A DNA stretch of 38,988 nucleotides from Pseudoduganella aquatica (lineage in GTDB: Bacteria; Pseudomonadota; Gammaproteobacteria; Burkholderiales; Burkholderiaceae_D), in NCBI RefSeq assembly GCF_009857595.1, contig NZ_WWCU01000048.1, positions 1 to 38,988 on the forward strand, written 5' to 3'. Positions 8,269 through 15,854 of this stretch are shown piece after piece. Numbering within the stretch: the first letter of the stretch is position 1; each line of letters begins with the position of its first letter. The notes under the pieces were generated by a model, which worked only from the letters and a program-made list of their open reading frames with translations, was not told where the DNA came from and made no database searches. Position numbers and translations under genes: made by a program.

Positions 8269-9234
8269 TTATTTGGGGCGGAACTGTTTGCGGTAGGCGG
8301 CGGGCGAGAGCGAGAACGCGGCGCTGAACTGCTGGCGCAGCGACACGGTGGAACCGAAGCCCGCCAGCTCGGCCACGCGGTCCATGGCCAGCTCGCCGGT
8401 CTCCAGCAGGCGCTGGGCGGCGGCCAAGCGGTGGTTCAGCAGCCATTGCGCCACCGTGGCGCCGGTGCGGGCCTTGAAGCGGCGCGTGAAGTTGCGCCGG
8501 CTCATGGCGGCGCGCTCGGCCAGCTTGTCCAGGCAGAGCGGCTGGTCCAGGTGGGCCTGCGCCCAGGCCAGCACCGCGTCCAGCGGGTCGCCGCTGCCGC
8601 CCTTGGGCAGCGGCTGTTCGATGTACTGGGCCTGGCCGCCGTCGCGGTGCGGCGCCACCACCATGCGCCGCGCCACGCGGTTGGCCACTTCCGCGCCGTG
8701 GTCGCTGCGCAGCAGGTGCAAACAGCAGTCGATGGCGGCGGCGGTGCCGGCCGAGGTGAGGATGTCGCCCTCGTCCACGTACAGCACTTTCTGGTCCAGC
8801 CTGACCTTGGGGTATTTGCGCGCAAAGTCCTCGCTCCAGACCCAGTGCGTGGAGGCGCTGCGGCCGTCCAGCAGGCCGGCTTCGGCCAGCACGAAGGCGC
8901 CCAGGCACAGGCCCACCACCCGCGCGCCCCGCGCGTGCGCGGCGCGCAAGGCTTGCAGCAAGGCGGGCGACGGCGCTTGTTCGGGGTCGCCCCAGGCGGG
9001 CACGATGACGGTGTCCGCCCGCTCCAGCGCGTCCAGTCCGTGCGGCACGGCGATGCTGAAGCCGGACATGGTGGCAACCAGCCCGGCCTGCTCGGCGCAC
9101 ACCAGCAGCTCGTAGCGCGGCACGCCCAGGCGCGCCAGGTCGTCGCCGAACACCATGCAGGGCACGGACAAATGGAAGGGGCTGATGCCCTCGAAGGCGA
9201 GTATGGCGACGGTATGAGGCTGGACATGAGACAT
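8269..9234 (-). CDS. GlxA-type AraC regulator (DJ-1/PfpI-like domain plus AraC HTH)
   Basis: 321 residues. The N-terminal two-thirds is a DJ-1/PfpI-like class-I amidotransferase fold ('HTVAILAFEGISPFHLSVP', elbow 'VVGLCLGAFVLAEAGLLDGR' with the Cys retained). The C-terminal third is an AraC double helix-turn-helix ('MSRRNFTRRFKARTGATVAQW', 'VAELAGFGSTVSLRQQF'). Such regulators often control a divergent small hydrolase, here the isochorismatase-like gene 106 bp away. The start at 9234 has no Shine-Dalgarno; a TAGGAT hexamer (minus strand, 9241-9246) sits 6 nt upstream, so a leaderless transcript is possible. No terminator of its own was found. Confidence 0.93.
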   Translation of the reverse strand: MSHVQPHTVAILAFEGISPFHLSVPCMVFGDDLARLGVPRYELLVCAEQAGLVATMSGFSIAVPHGLDALERADTVIVPAWGDPEQAPSPALLQALRAAHARGARVVGLCLGAFVLAEAGLLDGRSASTHWVWSEDFARKYPKVRLDQKVLYVDEGDILTSAGTAAAIDCCLHLLRSDHGAEVANRVARRMVVAPHRDGGQAQYIEQPLPKGGSGDPLDAVLAWAQAHLDQPLCLDKLAERAAMSRRNFTRRFKARTGATVAQWLLNHRLAAAQRLLETGELAMDRVAELAGFGSTVSLRQQFSAAFSLSPAAYRKQFRPK

Positions 9235-9340
9235 GGCCCGATCCTATCACATGTTGTCCTGCGGGCCGCTTTCGCGGGCGGCGCGCCGGCCGGATACTGC
9301 TTCCTGTCGCCAGTCCACATCAACCAAACAGGAGAACACC

Positions 9341-9949
9341 ATGAACCATCCCACCATCCGCACCCTGTCCGGCGCCAGCGCCCCGCAGTCCATCGCCGCA
9401 GCCAGCACGGCCCTGCTGGTGATCGACTTCCAGAACGAGTACTTCAGCGGCAAGATGCTGATACCGGACGGCATGAGCGCGCTGCGCAACACGCAACGCC
9501 TGATTGCGCATGCGGACCGGGCCGGCATGCCGGTCTTCCATATCCAGCACGTCACCCCGGCGGGCAGCCCCATCTTTGCGCAGGACGGCGACACGGTGCG
9601 CTTCCACAGCGAGCTGCAGCCCGGCGCCAATCACGCGGTGGTGCAGAAGACGCAGGTCAGCGCCTTCCAGGGCACGGACCTGGACCAGCGCCTGAAAGCG
9701 GCCGGCGTGAAAACGCTGATCGTGACGGGCCTGATGACCCATATGTGCGTGACCGGCGCGGCGCGCGACGCGGTGCCGCTGGGCTATGGCGTGATCGTGC
9801 CGGAGGACGCCTGCGCCACGCGCAGCCTGGACACGCCGGGCGGCGAGCTGCCGCATGCGGCCCTGCACCGCGCGGCGCTGGCCGCCATCGCGGACGCCTT
9901 CGGTGCCGTCATGAGCACGAACCAGGTGCTGGAGCTGCCGCTGGCTTAA
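9341..9949 (+). CDS. Isochorismatase-family cysteine hydrolase
   Basis: 202 residues. It has the family's catalytic triad: Asp29 (LLVIDFQNEY), Lys103 (VVQKTQVSAF) and Cys136 (GLMTHMCVTGAARDA), with the usual glycine-rich loop before the Cys. Family members hydrolyse isochorismate, nicotinamide, N-carbamoyl compounds or ureido groups; the substrate here is unknown. The start is ATG 9341 with AGGAG 7 nt before it. It is divergent from a GlxA-type regulator, a pairing frequent in proteobacteria, which suggests regulation by that protein. Its TAA shares the palindrome TTAA with the stop codon of the convergent gene. Confidence 0.92.
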   Translation: MNHPTIRTLSGASAPQSIAAASTALLVIDFQNEYFSGKMLIPDGMSALRNTQRLIAHADRAGMPVFHIQHVTPAGSPIFAQDGDTVRFHSELQPGANHAVVQKTQVSAFQGTDLDQRLKAAGVKTLIVTGLMTHMCVTGAARDAVPLGYGVIVPEDACATRSLDTPGGELPHAALHRAALAAIADAFGAVMSTNQVLELPLA

Positions 9950-11055
9950 GGCGACGCCTGCGCCGGCCGCGCGGACGGCGCAATGGCCAGCTCGAGCGGC
10001 CCCGCCACCACGTCGTTGGCCACCGCATAGACCTGGTAAGTGGCCGGCGGCAGCGTCTCGCGCAGCGCCGCTTCCAGCTGCGCCTCGAACGCGACTGGCA
10101 CCACGTCGCCCGCCTTCAGCGCCGCGCGGCCCAGCACCGGCACCAGCAGCTCGGTCTTGCGCGGCTTGGCCTGGTCGATGCTGGCCACCAGCAGGGTGAT
10201 GCGCAACACCGCCTGCACCGGCCCTTTGCCGTCCGCCGCGAGATTGCCCGGCGCCAGCGCCACTCTGGCCGCGCCGCGCAGCAGCGAACGCGGCGCGCCG
10301 GCGCCGTCCGCCGGGACCAGTTCCAGCACCATGCCCGGACCGGCCAGCGCATCCGCTTTCGCCTGCCATTCGGCCGGCGGCGCCGGTTTATTCGCCAGGC
10401 CGGCCGCCTCGCTGTCCGGCCAGCGCAAGGCCCGCAGCGCGGCGTCGCCCACGCCTGCGCCACCGCGCAGCAGCTGGACGGTGGCGGTATTGGACTTCCA
10501 GTCGTGCATCAGCATGGTCACCGCATAGCGTCCCGGCTGCCATGGCAAATTGACGATGCCGCGCACATCCAGCACGCGGGTGCTGACGGTGGCGCCGCGC
10601 GGCGCGGGCCGTGCTGCGGGATCGCCTTCGGCCGACATGGGCATGCCGCGCAAGTTCTGTTTCTTGGGGCCGAAATACGCATCCTGCACGCTGACCTTGC
10701 CGGTCAGCAGGTCGCTCACCACCAGTGCGCTGTTGCGCTTGCCCACCACGCGCCAGTTGCGCAAATTGGTGGCGCGGACCGCCCACAGCAGCGGCAGCGT
10801 TTCCCCCCGCGCGGTGTCCGCCACCGCAGGCATGCCGATCACCATGCCTTCGTAACGGCCCATGGTGATCATCTGCTCCTGCAGCGCGCCCAGCCTGGCG
10901 TCGTCCAGGTGGTAGAAATCGGCATCCGGCAAGCGCACCAGGCTGGCTGCAAGGTCACTGTGTTGCTGCATATTCGCTGCCCCAGAAGAAGTTGACATGG
11001 CGGCCACCGCCACGAGCGCCACCGCCATGGCGCGGTTCCGCAAAAAAATTCGCAT
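9946..11055 (-). CDS. Exported protein of unknown function, third gene of the metzincin operon
   Basis: 369 residues starting with a convincing signal peptide (MRIFLRNRAMAVALVAVAAMSTSSGAA), so periplasmic or secreted. I recognise no family. The N-terminal 130 residues are mixed alpha/beta; the C-terminal half looks like beta-rich modules ('RGIVNLPWQPGRYAVTMLMHDW', 'TYQVYAVANDVVAGPLELAI'), perhaps Ig-like. It starts 15 bp after the stop of the 896-residue protein, with GGCGGGA just before the ATG, so it is almost surely cotranscribed. By position it could be a periplasmic immunity or accessory protein for the protease-like protein; nothing in its sequence proves that. Its stop overlaps that of the convergent hydrolase. 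Confidence 0.75.
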   Translation of the reverse strand: MRIFLRNRAMAVALVAVAAMSTSSGAANMQQHSDLAASLVRLPDADFYHLDDARLGALQEQMITMGRYEGMVIGMPAVADTARGETLPLLWAVRATNLRNWRVVGKRNSALVVSDLLTGKVSVQDAYFGPKKQNLRGMPMSAEGDPAARPAPRGATVSTRVLDVRGIVNLPWQPGRYAVTMLMHDWKSNTATVQLLRGGAGVGDAALRALRWPDSEAAGLANKPAPPAEWQAKADALAGPGMVLELVPADGAGAPRSLLRGAARVALAPGNLAADGKGPVQAVLRITLLVASIDQAKPRKTELLVPVLGRAALKAGDVVPVAFEAQLEAALRETLPPATYQVYAVANDVVAGPLELAIAPSARPAQASP

Positions 11056-11070
11056 GCTGCATCCCGCCGC

Positions 11071-13761
11071 TCAAGGTCTGTGGAAATCTTCCGCCAGCAC
11101 ATAAGGCTGGCACTTGGGGCAGAATTTATGGATGCCCCATTTCATCGGTCCGGCATCGTACATCACGCACTCGTACTTGATTTTCTTGCCTGCCTTGCCG
11201 CCATTCACCCGGCAGTGGTTGCCCTGCCCCTTGTCCTTCTGCTTGGGATGCTTGGGCAGCGACTTGGGTTGCTTGCCCGGGCGCGGCGTCTGGTTGAAGG
11301 AGTGGCCGAACTCATGGGTGATAGTATCGAAATAATCGTCATTCTCCGTGGGATCGTACACCGCCAGCGTATGCCTGACGCCGAAACTTTCGCCCAGAAA
11401 GTCTTCGGCCGTATGGCAGCGCGCCACCACATACACCGCATCGGCGGCCGAAGGAGGCGGCACAATGGCCGGCAGCCGCACCTGGATGTGTCCGGGAGTC
11501 TGGCGCGGCTTGGCCACCCGCGCCTCGTTCGCCGGAATGGGAACCCTGGTTGAATCGGAATCGCGGTACCAGTAGATCGACGTGGCCATCGGGCCGCCGT
11601 TCTCCATTTCAGGGTCGACCACATACAGCTCGCTGCTGACGTCGATATCGATATACTGGCCCGACATATCGCTTTCGACGGGGTCGCTCTGGCCCAAGGC
11701 CGTACCGCCCGGATCGCATTGGTAGGCGCACACCATCAAATGGCGCTTGACCGGCTGGTCGGGCTGCGTGTCGAGCCGGGCCGACAGCGCCAGCTTGTTG
11801 TAGCTGCCGATATTGGCCACCAGGGTGGTCGACGTGCTGTTCATGTCCAGCATGTATTGCGGGTAAAAGGTCTGCGCCGGCGCCGAGCCCACGTCGAAGT
11901 CCTTGATCTTGTCGAGCACCAGTTCGGTGTAGACCTCTTCGTAAGCGCTCTTGGTGACGTCCGCCGCCGGCGGATTAAAGCCGGCGGCCTTGCTCAACTG
12001 GTACCACACCTTGCGCCAGACGGTGATGCTGTCGTCCTTGGCCAGCACCGGCTTGCGCTTCTCCAGTTCGCCGTGGCCGTCCACATACTTGGCCAGGTGC
12101 GGGTCCTGTTCTATGTAGGCCGCGGGCTGGAATTTGTCGCCGCCGAAGCGCGACAGGATCACTTCCACTTTTGCGTAGCCGGTGGCGTCCGTCTTGGCCG
12201 ACAAGTGCAGGTATTTCTTGTATTTCACCTTGTCCAGGTGCTTCAGGCTGGAGGAAATATCCTTCCACTTCCAGCTCTTGGGCATGTCCACATTCCAGTT
12301 GGCCTGCTTGCGGTTGTCCTTGTCCGGCGCCAGCATGACGTGCAGCTCCACGTCCGCCAGCGCCACGCTGAGCTTGGCGCCTATGGTGACTTTGCGGCCG
12401 TCCGTGTCCTGCTGCAGGTTGATGTAGAAGCGCTTTTGCGCCGCGTCCCAGGCCGGGCCGCTGGCTGGCGCCTGGTAGTCCACCTTGACCTCGTCGATTT
12501 TCACCACGGTGAAGCCGGCCCAGTCGCCGTGGCGCTTGGCGGTCTTGGCCAGGCCGCCGTCGGCCCGGTCCATGCCCAGGTCCAGCTTCGCGTCCAGCAG
12601 GGCATTGGTGGCGCTGCCGCCCTCCACCCAGAACTCGTGCTCCTTCGCCTTCAGATCCGCCACGCGGATCTTGACGGGATCCTTCAGCTCGTCGTCCCAT
12701 TCCTTGGTGTGGATGGCCAGCCCGCCGCTGGCGGCCGTTGTCGTCAACACGATTTCGTAGTCGTCAGTGCCGTCCGGCCAGTGCTTCTTGGTGTATTTTT
12801 TGATGAGCAGCCTGGCGCGGGAAAAACTTCCGCTGTCCTGCGCGTGCAGCAGGCGGCCCATTTTGGTGACCTTGCCCGCGTCGTCCATGGCCTTTTGCTT
12901 GGGCAGCTTGAGCGACTCCAGCGCGTCCGCATCGTCCGGCTTGCCATCCAGCTTCAGCAGTTTCTCGCGGCTGTGCTGGTGCACCACCATTTCCAGCTCC
13001 ACCACGCCCATGGCCTCGGTGGCCGGCTCGTCCAGCCGCACGCCGGGCAGGTTCGGGTCGGTCAGCTCCAGCTTGGCTTTGAACTTGCCCGCCTTGGTAC
13101 CGCGCAGGTAGAGCTTGAGCTTGGTGTCCGGCGCCAGCTGCTGGGGTGTCAGGTCGGCGGTCAGCTTCTGCGTGCAGGCGGCATCGAGAAACACGTCCAC
13201 ATTCGCCGGCGTGCAGCTGAATTTTCCGCCGCCGGGATAGGGATAGGTCTTGTTCGATTCGCTGAAGGACAGCTCCACATAGGTCGGGTCCGGCAGCAGC
13301 TTGGGCTGGCTGGCTTCCTGCAGCTCGCCCAGGCCCCGGTCCAGCATGACCACCTTGTATTCCAGCTCCAGCTTGGGCGTGACGATGTTCTTCTTGTCCA
13401 CCTTCAGGTCGATGGTCTGCTTGTCGCCCGGTCCCAGCGTCACCGTGCTGGTGGAGCCGGGCAGTATCACGTAGTCCTTGTCGTCCGGCGCCAGGATGGT
13501 CCCTACGCTGACCGTGTAGGTGCCGGGCTGCACCGCGCCGAAATCGGCAATGCCGGTCTTGGCCTTGCTGGCCTTCTGCCCTACGCCGTTCACGGTGGCG
13601 TGGATGGTCTTGGGGCCGTCCACGTCGCACGTCACTTTGGCGAGCAGCGTGGGCCGCTGGGCCTTGGGGCAAGGCTGGGCGGAGCCGTCCACCGCGCCGT
13701 CGCCGTCCTTTTGCATCTGCTTGTCCAGCGCCGCCGCCTGGTTTGTGCTTTTTCCGCTCAT
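11071..13761 (-). CDS. Large multidomain protein with C-terminal archaemetzincin-like zinc protease signature
   Basis: 896 residues without signal peptide. Residues 1-45 are polar and low in complexity; about 45-780 look like successive beta-sandwich modules. The last 85 residues hold H816-E-F-G-H820, H849-C850, C865-V-M867 and C881-P-K-C884. Archaemetzincins have the order HExxH...HC...C-x-M...CxxC (third His ligand, Met-turn, four structural Cys), so this is the same order with a 28-residue Lys/Pro-rich insertion after HEFGH. I predict a zinc peptidase with a second, Cys-bound zinc. Start: ATG 13761 overlaps the upstream stop (ATGA), giving translational coupling; longer upstream frames are rejected. 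Operon: 268-residue duplicated protein, this gene, exported protein. The layout resembles cargo-effector loci of type VI systems, but no VgrG or PAAR gene is present. Confidence 0.8.
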   Translation of the reverse strand: MSGKSTNQAAALDKQMQKDGDGAVDGSAQPCPKAQRPTLLAKVTCDVDGPKTIHATVNGVGQKASKAKTGIADFGAVQPGTYTVSVGTILAPDDKDYVILPGSTSTVTLGPGDKQTIDLKVDKKNIVTPKLELEYKVVMLDRGLGELQEASQPKLLPDPTYVELSFSESNKTYPYPGGGKFSCTPANVDVFLDAACTQKLTADLTPQQLAPDTKLKLYLRGTKAGKFKAKLELTDPNLPGVRLDEPATEAMGVVELEMVVHQHSREKLLKLDGKPDDADALESLKLPKQKAMDDAGKVTKMGRLLHAQDSGSFSRARLLIKKYTKKHWPDGTDDYEIVLTTTAASGGLAIHTKEWDDELKDPVKIRVADLKAKEHEFWVEGGSATNALLDAKLDLGMDRADGGLAKTAKRHGDWAGFTVVKIDEVKVDYQAPASGPAWDAAQKRFYINLQQDTDGRKVTIGAKLSVALADVELHVMLAPDKDNRKQANWNVDMPKSWKWKDISSSLKHLDKVKYKKYLHLSAKTDATGYAKVEVILSRFGGDKFQPAAYIEQDPHLAKYVDGHGELEKRKPVLAKDDSITVWRKVWYQLSKAAGFNPPAADVTKSAYEEVYTELVLDKIKDFDVGSAPAQTFYPQYMLDMNSTSTTLVANIGSYNKLALSARLDTQPDQPVKRHLMVCAYQCDPGGTALGQSDPVESDMSGQYIDIDVSSELYVVDPEMENGGPMATSIYWYRDSDSTRVPIPANEARVAKPRQTPGHIQVRLPAIVPPPSAADAVYVVARCHTAEDFLGESFGVRHTLAVYDPTENDDYFDTITHEFGHSFNQTPRPGKQPKSLPKHPKQKDKGQGNHCRVNGGKAGKKIKYECVMYDAGPMKWGIHKFCPKCQPYVLAEDFHRP

Positions 13762-14564
13762 GCGGCGCGCTCCTGTTGTGGTTCGTGGTCCTGTTCGTGG
13801 TCCTGGCCGGACAGCGACTGCGCCAGGTGCGCCATCGCCGCCGCATACAGCCGCTCGGTGCGTTCCGCTTCGCCGGCTATGCGCTCGTCGTTCAGGATGG
13901 CGGCGGCCCATGGGTGGAGGGGATCATGGTCGAAGCCGCTGCCCAGCATGAACATCAGCTCCAGGAATACGAACACGCCCGCCGGCGCGGCCAGGCCATA
14001 CTGTTTGGCGCGGCGACGGCCGGACCAGATCACGCGGCGCATCAGCGCGTCGCCCTGGTGGCGGTATTTTTCGGGATAGAACTGCTGGAAGATGGCGGCC
14101 ACGTCGCTGATCCAGGCCTCGCCGGTGCGGCGCGGCGCCGCTGCGAGGTCGAAGGCGCGCATGCGCAGCATGGCGCGCACCACGCGCTGGCCGTCGCTGC
14201 CGGCGGTGGCGGCAAGGTAGTCCAGGGTGGCGGAAAACAGCTGCTCCAGCCGCACGGTGGGGTCGGCGATGGCCTGTTCGTCCAGATAGTCGGCCACCCA
14301 GGGCAGTTGCGGGTCGCTGGCGAAATCCACGCCGAGGATGAAGGTCAGTGCGACATAGATGCCGGCCTGGCGCTTGCTGGTGTAGCCTTGGGCCGCGGCA
14401 GCCTGGACGCCCTGGCGGACCAGCAGCAGGATCTGGTCCGCGCCGCCGGCCTGCCGGCACTCGCGGGGATAGGAAGCCACCAGCCTGGCGGCAAGCTCGT
14501 GTTCAAAACGCTGGCGCAGCAGCGGTCCGAACGCTTCGAGCTGGGTGTTTCGTATGACGAGCAT
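13758..14564 (-). CDS. Hypothetical protein with an internal domain duplication
   Basis: 268 residues, cytoplasmic, largely helical. The two halves align: the first has 'YPRECRQ' ... 'AAAQGYTSKRQAGIYVALTF' ... 'ILGVDFASDPQLPWVADYL', the second 'YPEKYRH' ... 'AKQYGLAAPAGVFVFLELMF' ... 'MLGSGFDHDPLHPWAAAIL', each followed by a TERL/VRLEQL-like helix. I recall single-copy relatives next to type VI cargo genes in several proteobacteria, where they may act as adaptors or chaperones; that link is recollection, not proven here. ATG 14564 is preceded by GGGGGAGG, and an upstream GTG at 14585 would bury this site, so ATG is preferred. It overlaps the next gene by 4 bp. The tail is rich in H/E/Q repeats (DHEQDHEP). 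Confidence 0.78.
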   Translation of the reverse strand: MLVIRNTQLEAFGPLLRQRFEHELAARLVASYPRECRQAGGADQILLLVRQGVQAAAAQGYTSKRQAGIYVALTFILGVDFASDPQLPWVADYLDEQAIADPTVRLEQLFSATLDYLAATAGSDGQRVVRAMLRMRAFDLAAAPRRTGEAWISDVAAIFQQFYPEKYRHQGDALMRRVIWSGRRRAKQYGLAAPAGVFVFLELMFMLGSGFDHDPLHPWAAAILNDERIAGEAERTERLYAAAMAHLAQSLSGQDHEQDHEPQQERAA

Positions 14565-14591
14565 AGGCCTCCCCCGACAATGCACACTATC

Positions 14592-14608
14592 CTGAACATG
14601 CCGTTCAG
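14592..14608. promoter_or_regulatory. Inverted repeat upstream of the metzincin operon
   Basis: CTGAAC (14592-14597) - ATGCC - GTTCAG (14603-14608), 28 bp ahead of the first ATG of the minus-strand operon. It could be a regulator site or a small hairpin in the leader. No clear -35/-10 pair was found around it. Confidence 0.35.
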
Positions 14609-14649
14609 AATGTTGATATTACTACAAGTGCGCTTGCCGGGGTAAGGCT

Positions 14650-15186
14650 TTACCACATCAGATCATCAGGAATCTTGAAGGCGGCGTAAGGATCGTCCTC
14701 ATCGACTTCGGTGCTGGCCTGTTTCACGCGCACCACGATGGATTCGTCGCGCTCGGCGATCTTGTCGGCGATCACGCGCGGCACCAGTTCCACGGCGCCG
14801 TTCAGGCACACGATCACCAGGCGGCCGGCGACCAGGTGGGCCTGCACCTCGGGCGACACATAGATGCGCTCGATCTTGGTGCCGAAGGTGAAGTTGTAGG
14901 GCACGTCGCCCTTGCCCTTGTTCTGGCGGTTCTGCTGCACCATCTGCGCGATCTGCGCCTGAATGGCTTTCTGCGCGGCGGCCGCGTCGCGCTGGGCGTT
15001 CAGTTCGCGCGCGCGTTCGGCCTGCTTGCGCTGGATTTCCTGCGCGGCCAGGCGCGCCTCGTCCACGCTCTCGGTGCCGGTGCGGCGATCTTCCTTCTTC
15101 TGTTTGCTCTTGTCCTGGTTGACGACTTTGACCTTCTTCTTGTCCACCAGGCCGGCTTTGAGCAGTTGATCTGCCAATGAAACCAT
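14650..15186 (-). CDS. DUF2058 family protein (YaiL-like)
   Basis: 178 residues. It begins 'MVSLADQLLKAGLVDKKKVK', the hallmark opening of DUF2058/YaiL proteins, continues with a long, highly charged Lys/Arg/Glu/Gln helix (about 20-95), and ends in a compact domain ('PYNFTFGTKIERIYVSPEVQAHLVAGRLVIV'). The family is described as a nucleoprotein or polynucleotide-associated protein of unknown role; it is cytoplasmic. GGAG lies 8 nt before the ATG. Only 85 bp separate it from the duplicated-domain gene in the same direction, so read-through into that operon cannot be excluded. Confidence 0.9.
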   Translation of the reverse strand: MVSLADQLLKAGLVDKKKVKVVNQDKSKQKKEDRRTGTESVDEARLAAQEIQRKQAERARELNAQRDAAAAQKAIQAQIAQMVQQNRQNKGKGDVPYNFTFGTKIERIYVSPEVQAHLVAGRLVIVCLNGAVELVPRVIADKIAERDESIVVRVKQASTEVDEDDPYAAFKIPDDLMW

Positions 15187-15237
15187 AATCTAAACTCCGT
15201 GCGAAAGACGCTAGCATAGCAAACCTTGGCGCCGTCC

Positions 15238-15265
15238 TTGACTTCCGCCGGGCCGGCACTAGGCT
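15238..15265 (+). promoter_or_regulatory. Putative sigma70 promoter of the NTF2-like gene
   Basis: TTGACT (15238-15243), 16-bp spacer, TAGGCT (15260-15265), about 70 bp before the ATG at 15338. The -35 is 5/6 to consensus and the -10 is 4/6. Confidence 0.45.
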
Positions 15266-15337
15266 TAAAAGATCGGCTCTCTGCGGCATGACCATCCGCG
15301 ACTGCTGTCGGACTGCCGACCTATCAGGAGGTATGTC

Positions 15338-15781
15338 ATGGGCATACAGGAAAACAAGCAACTGGTCATGGAAGGTTATCGCCTGTTCCAGACCGGCGAC
15401 ATCCGCAAGCTGCTCGAGCGCTACCACGACGACGCCGAGTGGCTCAGTCCCGAATCCGAATTCGTACCCTTCGCCGGCTGTTTCCATGGCAAGGCCGAAA
15501 TCGCGCAGTTCTTCCACAAGCTGGACGCGTCGGTGAAGGCGCTCAGCTTCGTACCGCAGCAGTTCATTGCCGAAGGGGATCAGGTAGTGGTGACCGGCAC
15601 GGCCACCTGGATGGCCAGGAACACCGGCCGCAGCTACGACAGCCCCTGGGTCCACGTGTTCAACTTGCGCGACGGTAAGGTGGCGCGCTTCCAGTCCTAT
15701 TACGACACCGCAGGCGCCGAACGCGCCCTGCACGCCGACCAGCCCGGCCAAGCCGCCAGCGCGGCGCAGCTGCACCACTAA
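15338..15781 (+). CDS. NTF2-like / SnoaL-like protein
   Basis: 147 residues with the cone-shaped NTF2 pattern: an N-terminal helix ('NKQLVMEGYRLFQTGDIRKLLERYHDDAEWLSP'), a 'FHGKAEIAQFFHKL' segment, and the terminal beta-sheet strands ('QVVVTGTATWMARNTGRSYDSPWVHVFNLRDGKVARFQSYYDT'). Family members are small ligand-binding proteins or isomerase/hydratase-like enzymes; the ligand is not predictable. Very strong ribosome site AGGAGGT before the ATG. A perfect hairpin follows the stop (15792-15819). Single-gene unit, convergent with the TonB receptor. Confidence 0.9.
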   Translation: MGIQENKQLVMEGYRLFQTGDIRKLLERYHDDAEWLSPESEFVPFAGCFHGKAEIAQFFHKLDASVKALSFVPQQFIAEGDQVVVTGTATWMARNTGRSYDSPWVHVFNLRDGKVARFQSYYDTAGAERALHADQPGQAASAAQLHH

Positions 15782-15791
15782 ACGCGTGCGG

Positions 15792-15819
15792 CCCTGCGGA
15801 TGGGAAGCCATCCGCAGGG
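15792..15819. terminator. Perfect hairpin between convergent genes (possible bidirectional terminator)
   Basis: CCCTGCGGATGG (15792-15803) / CCATCCGCAGGG (15808-15819), 12 bp, GAAG loop. It lies between the stops of the NTF2-like gene and the TonB receptor. Neither side has a T tract, so it may stabilise 3' ends or be a weak terminator. Confidence 0.55.
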
Positions 15820-15854
15820 GCGCATATCGCCCGGTCTACATCAGCGCTTTTAGA

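Noticed and set aside
13762..13911. N-terminal extension of the metzincin-like protein
   Set aside because: It would overlap the upstream gene by about 150 bp in another frame; the ATGA junction at 13758-13761 is a typical coupled start.
9946..14564. Calling the metzincin operon a proven type VI secretion effector locus
   Set aside because: No VgrG, PAAR, Hcp or Tss gene is in the window, and no secretion marker domain was recognised in the large protein. It stays a hypothesis.
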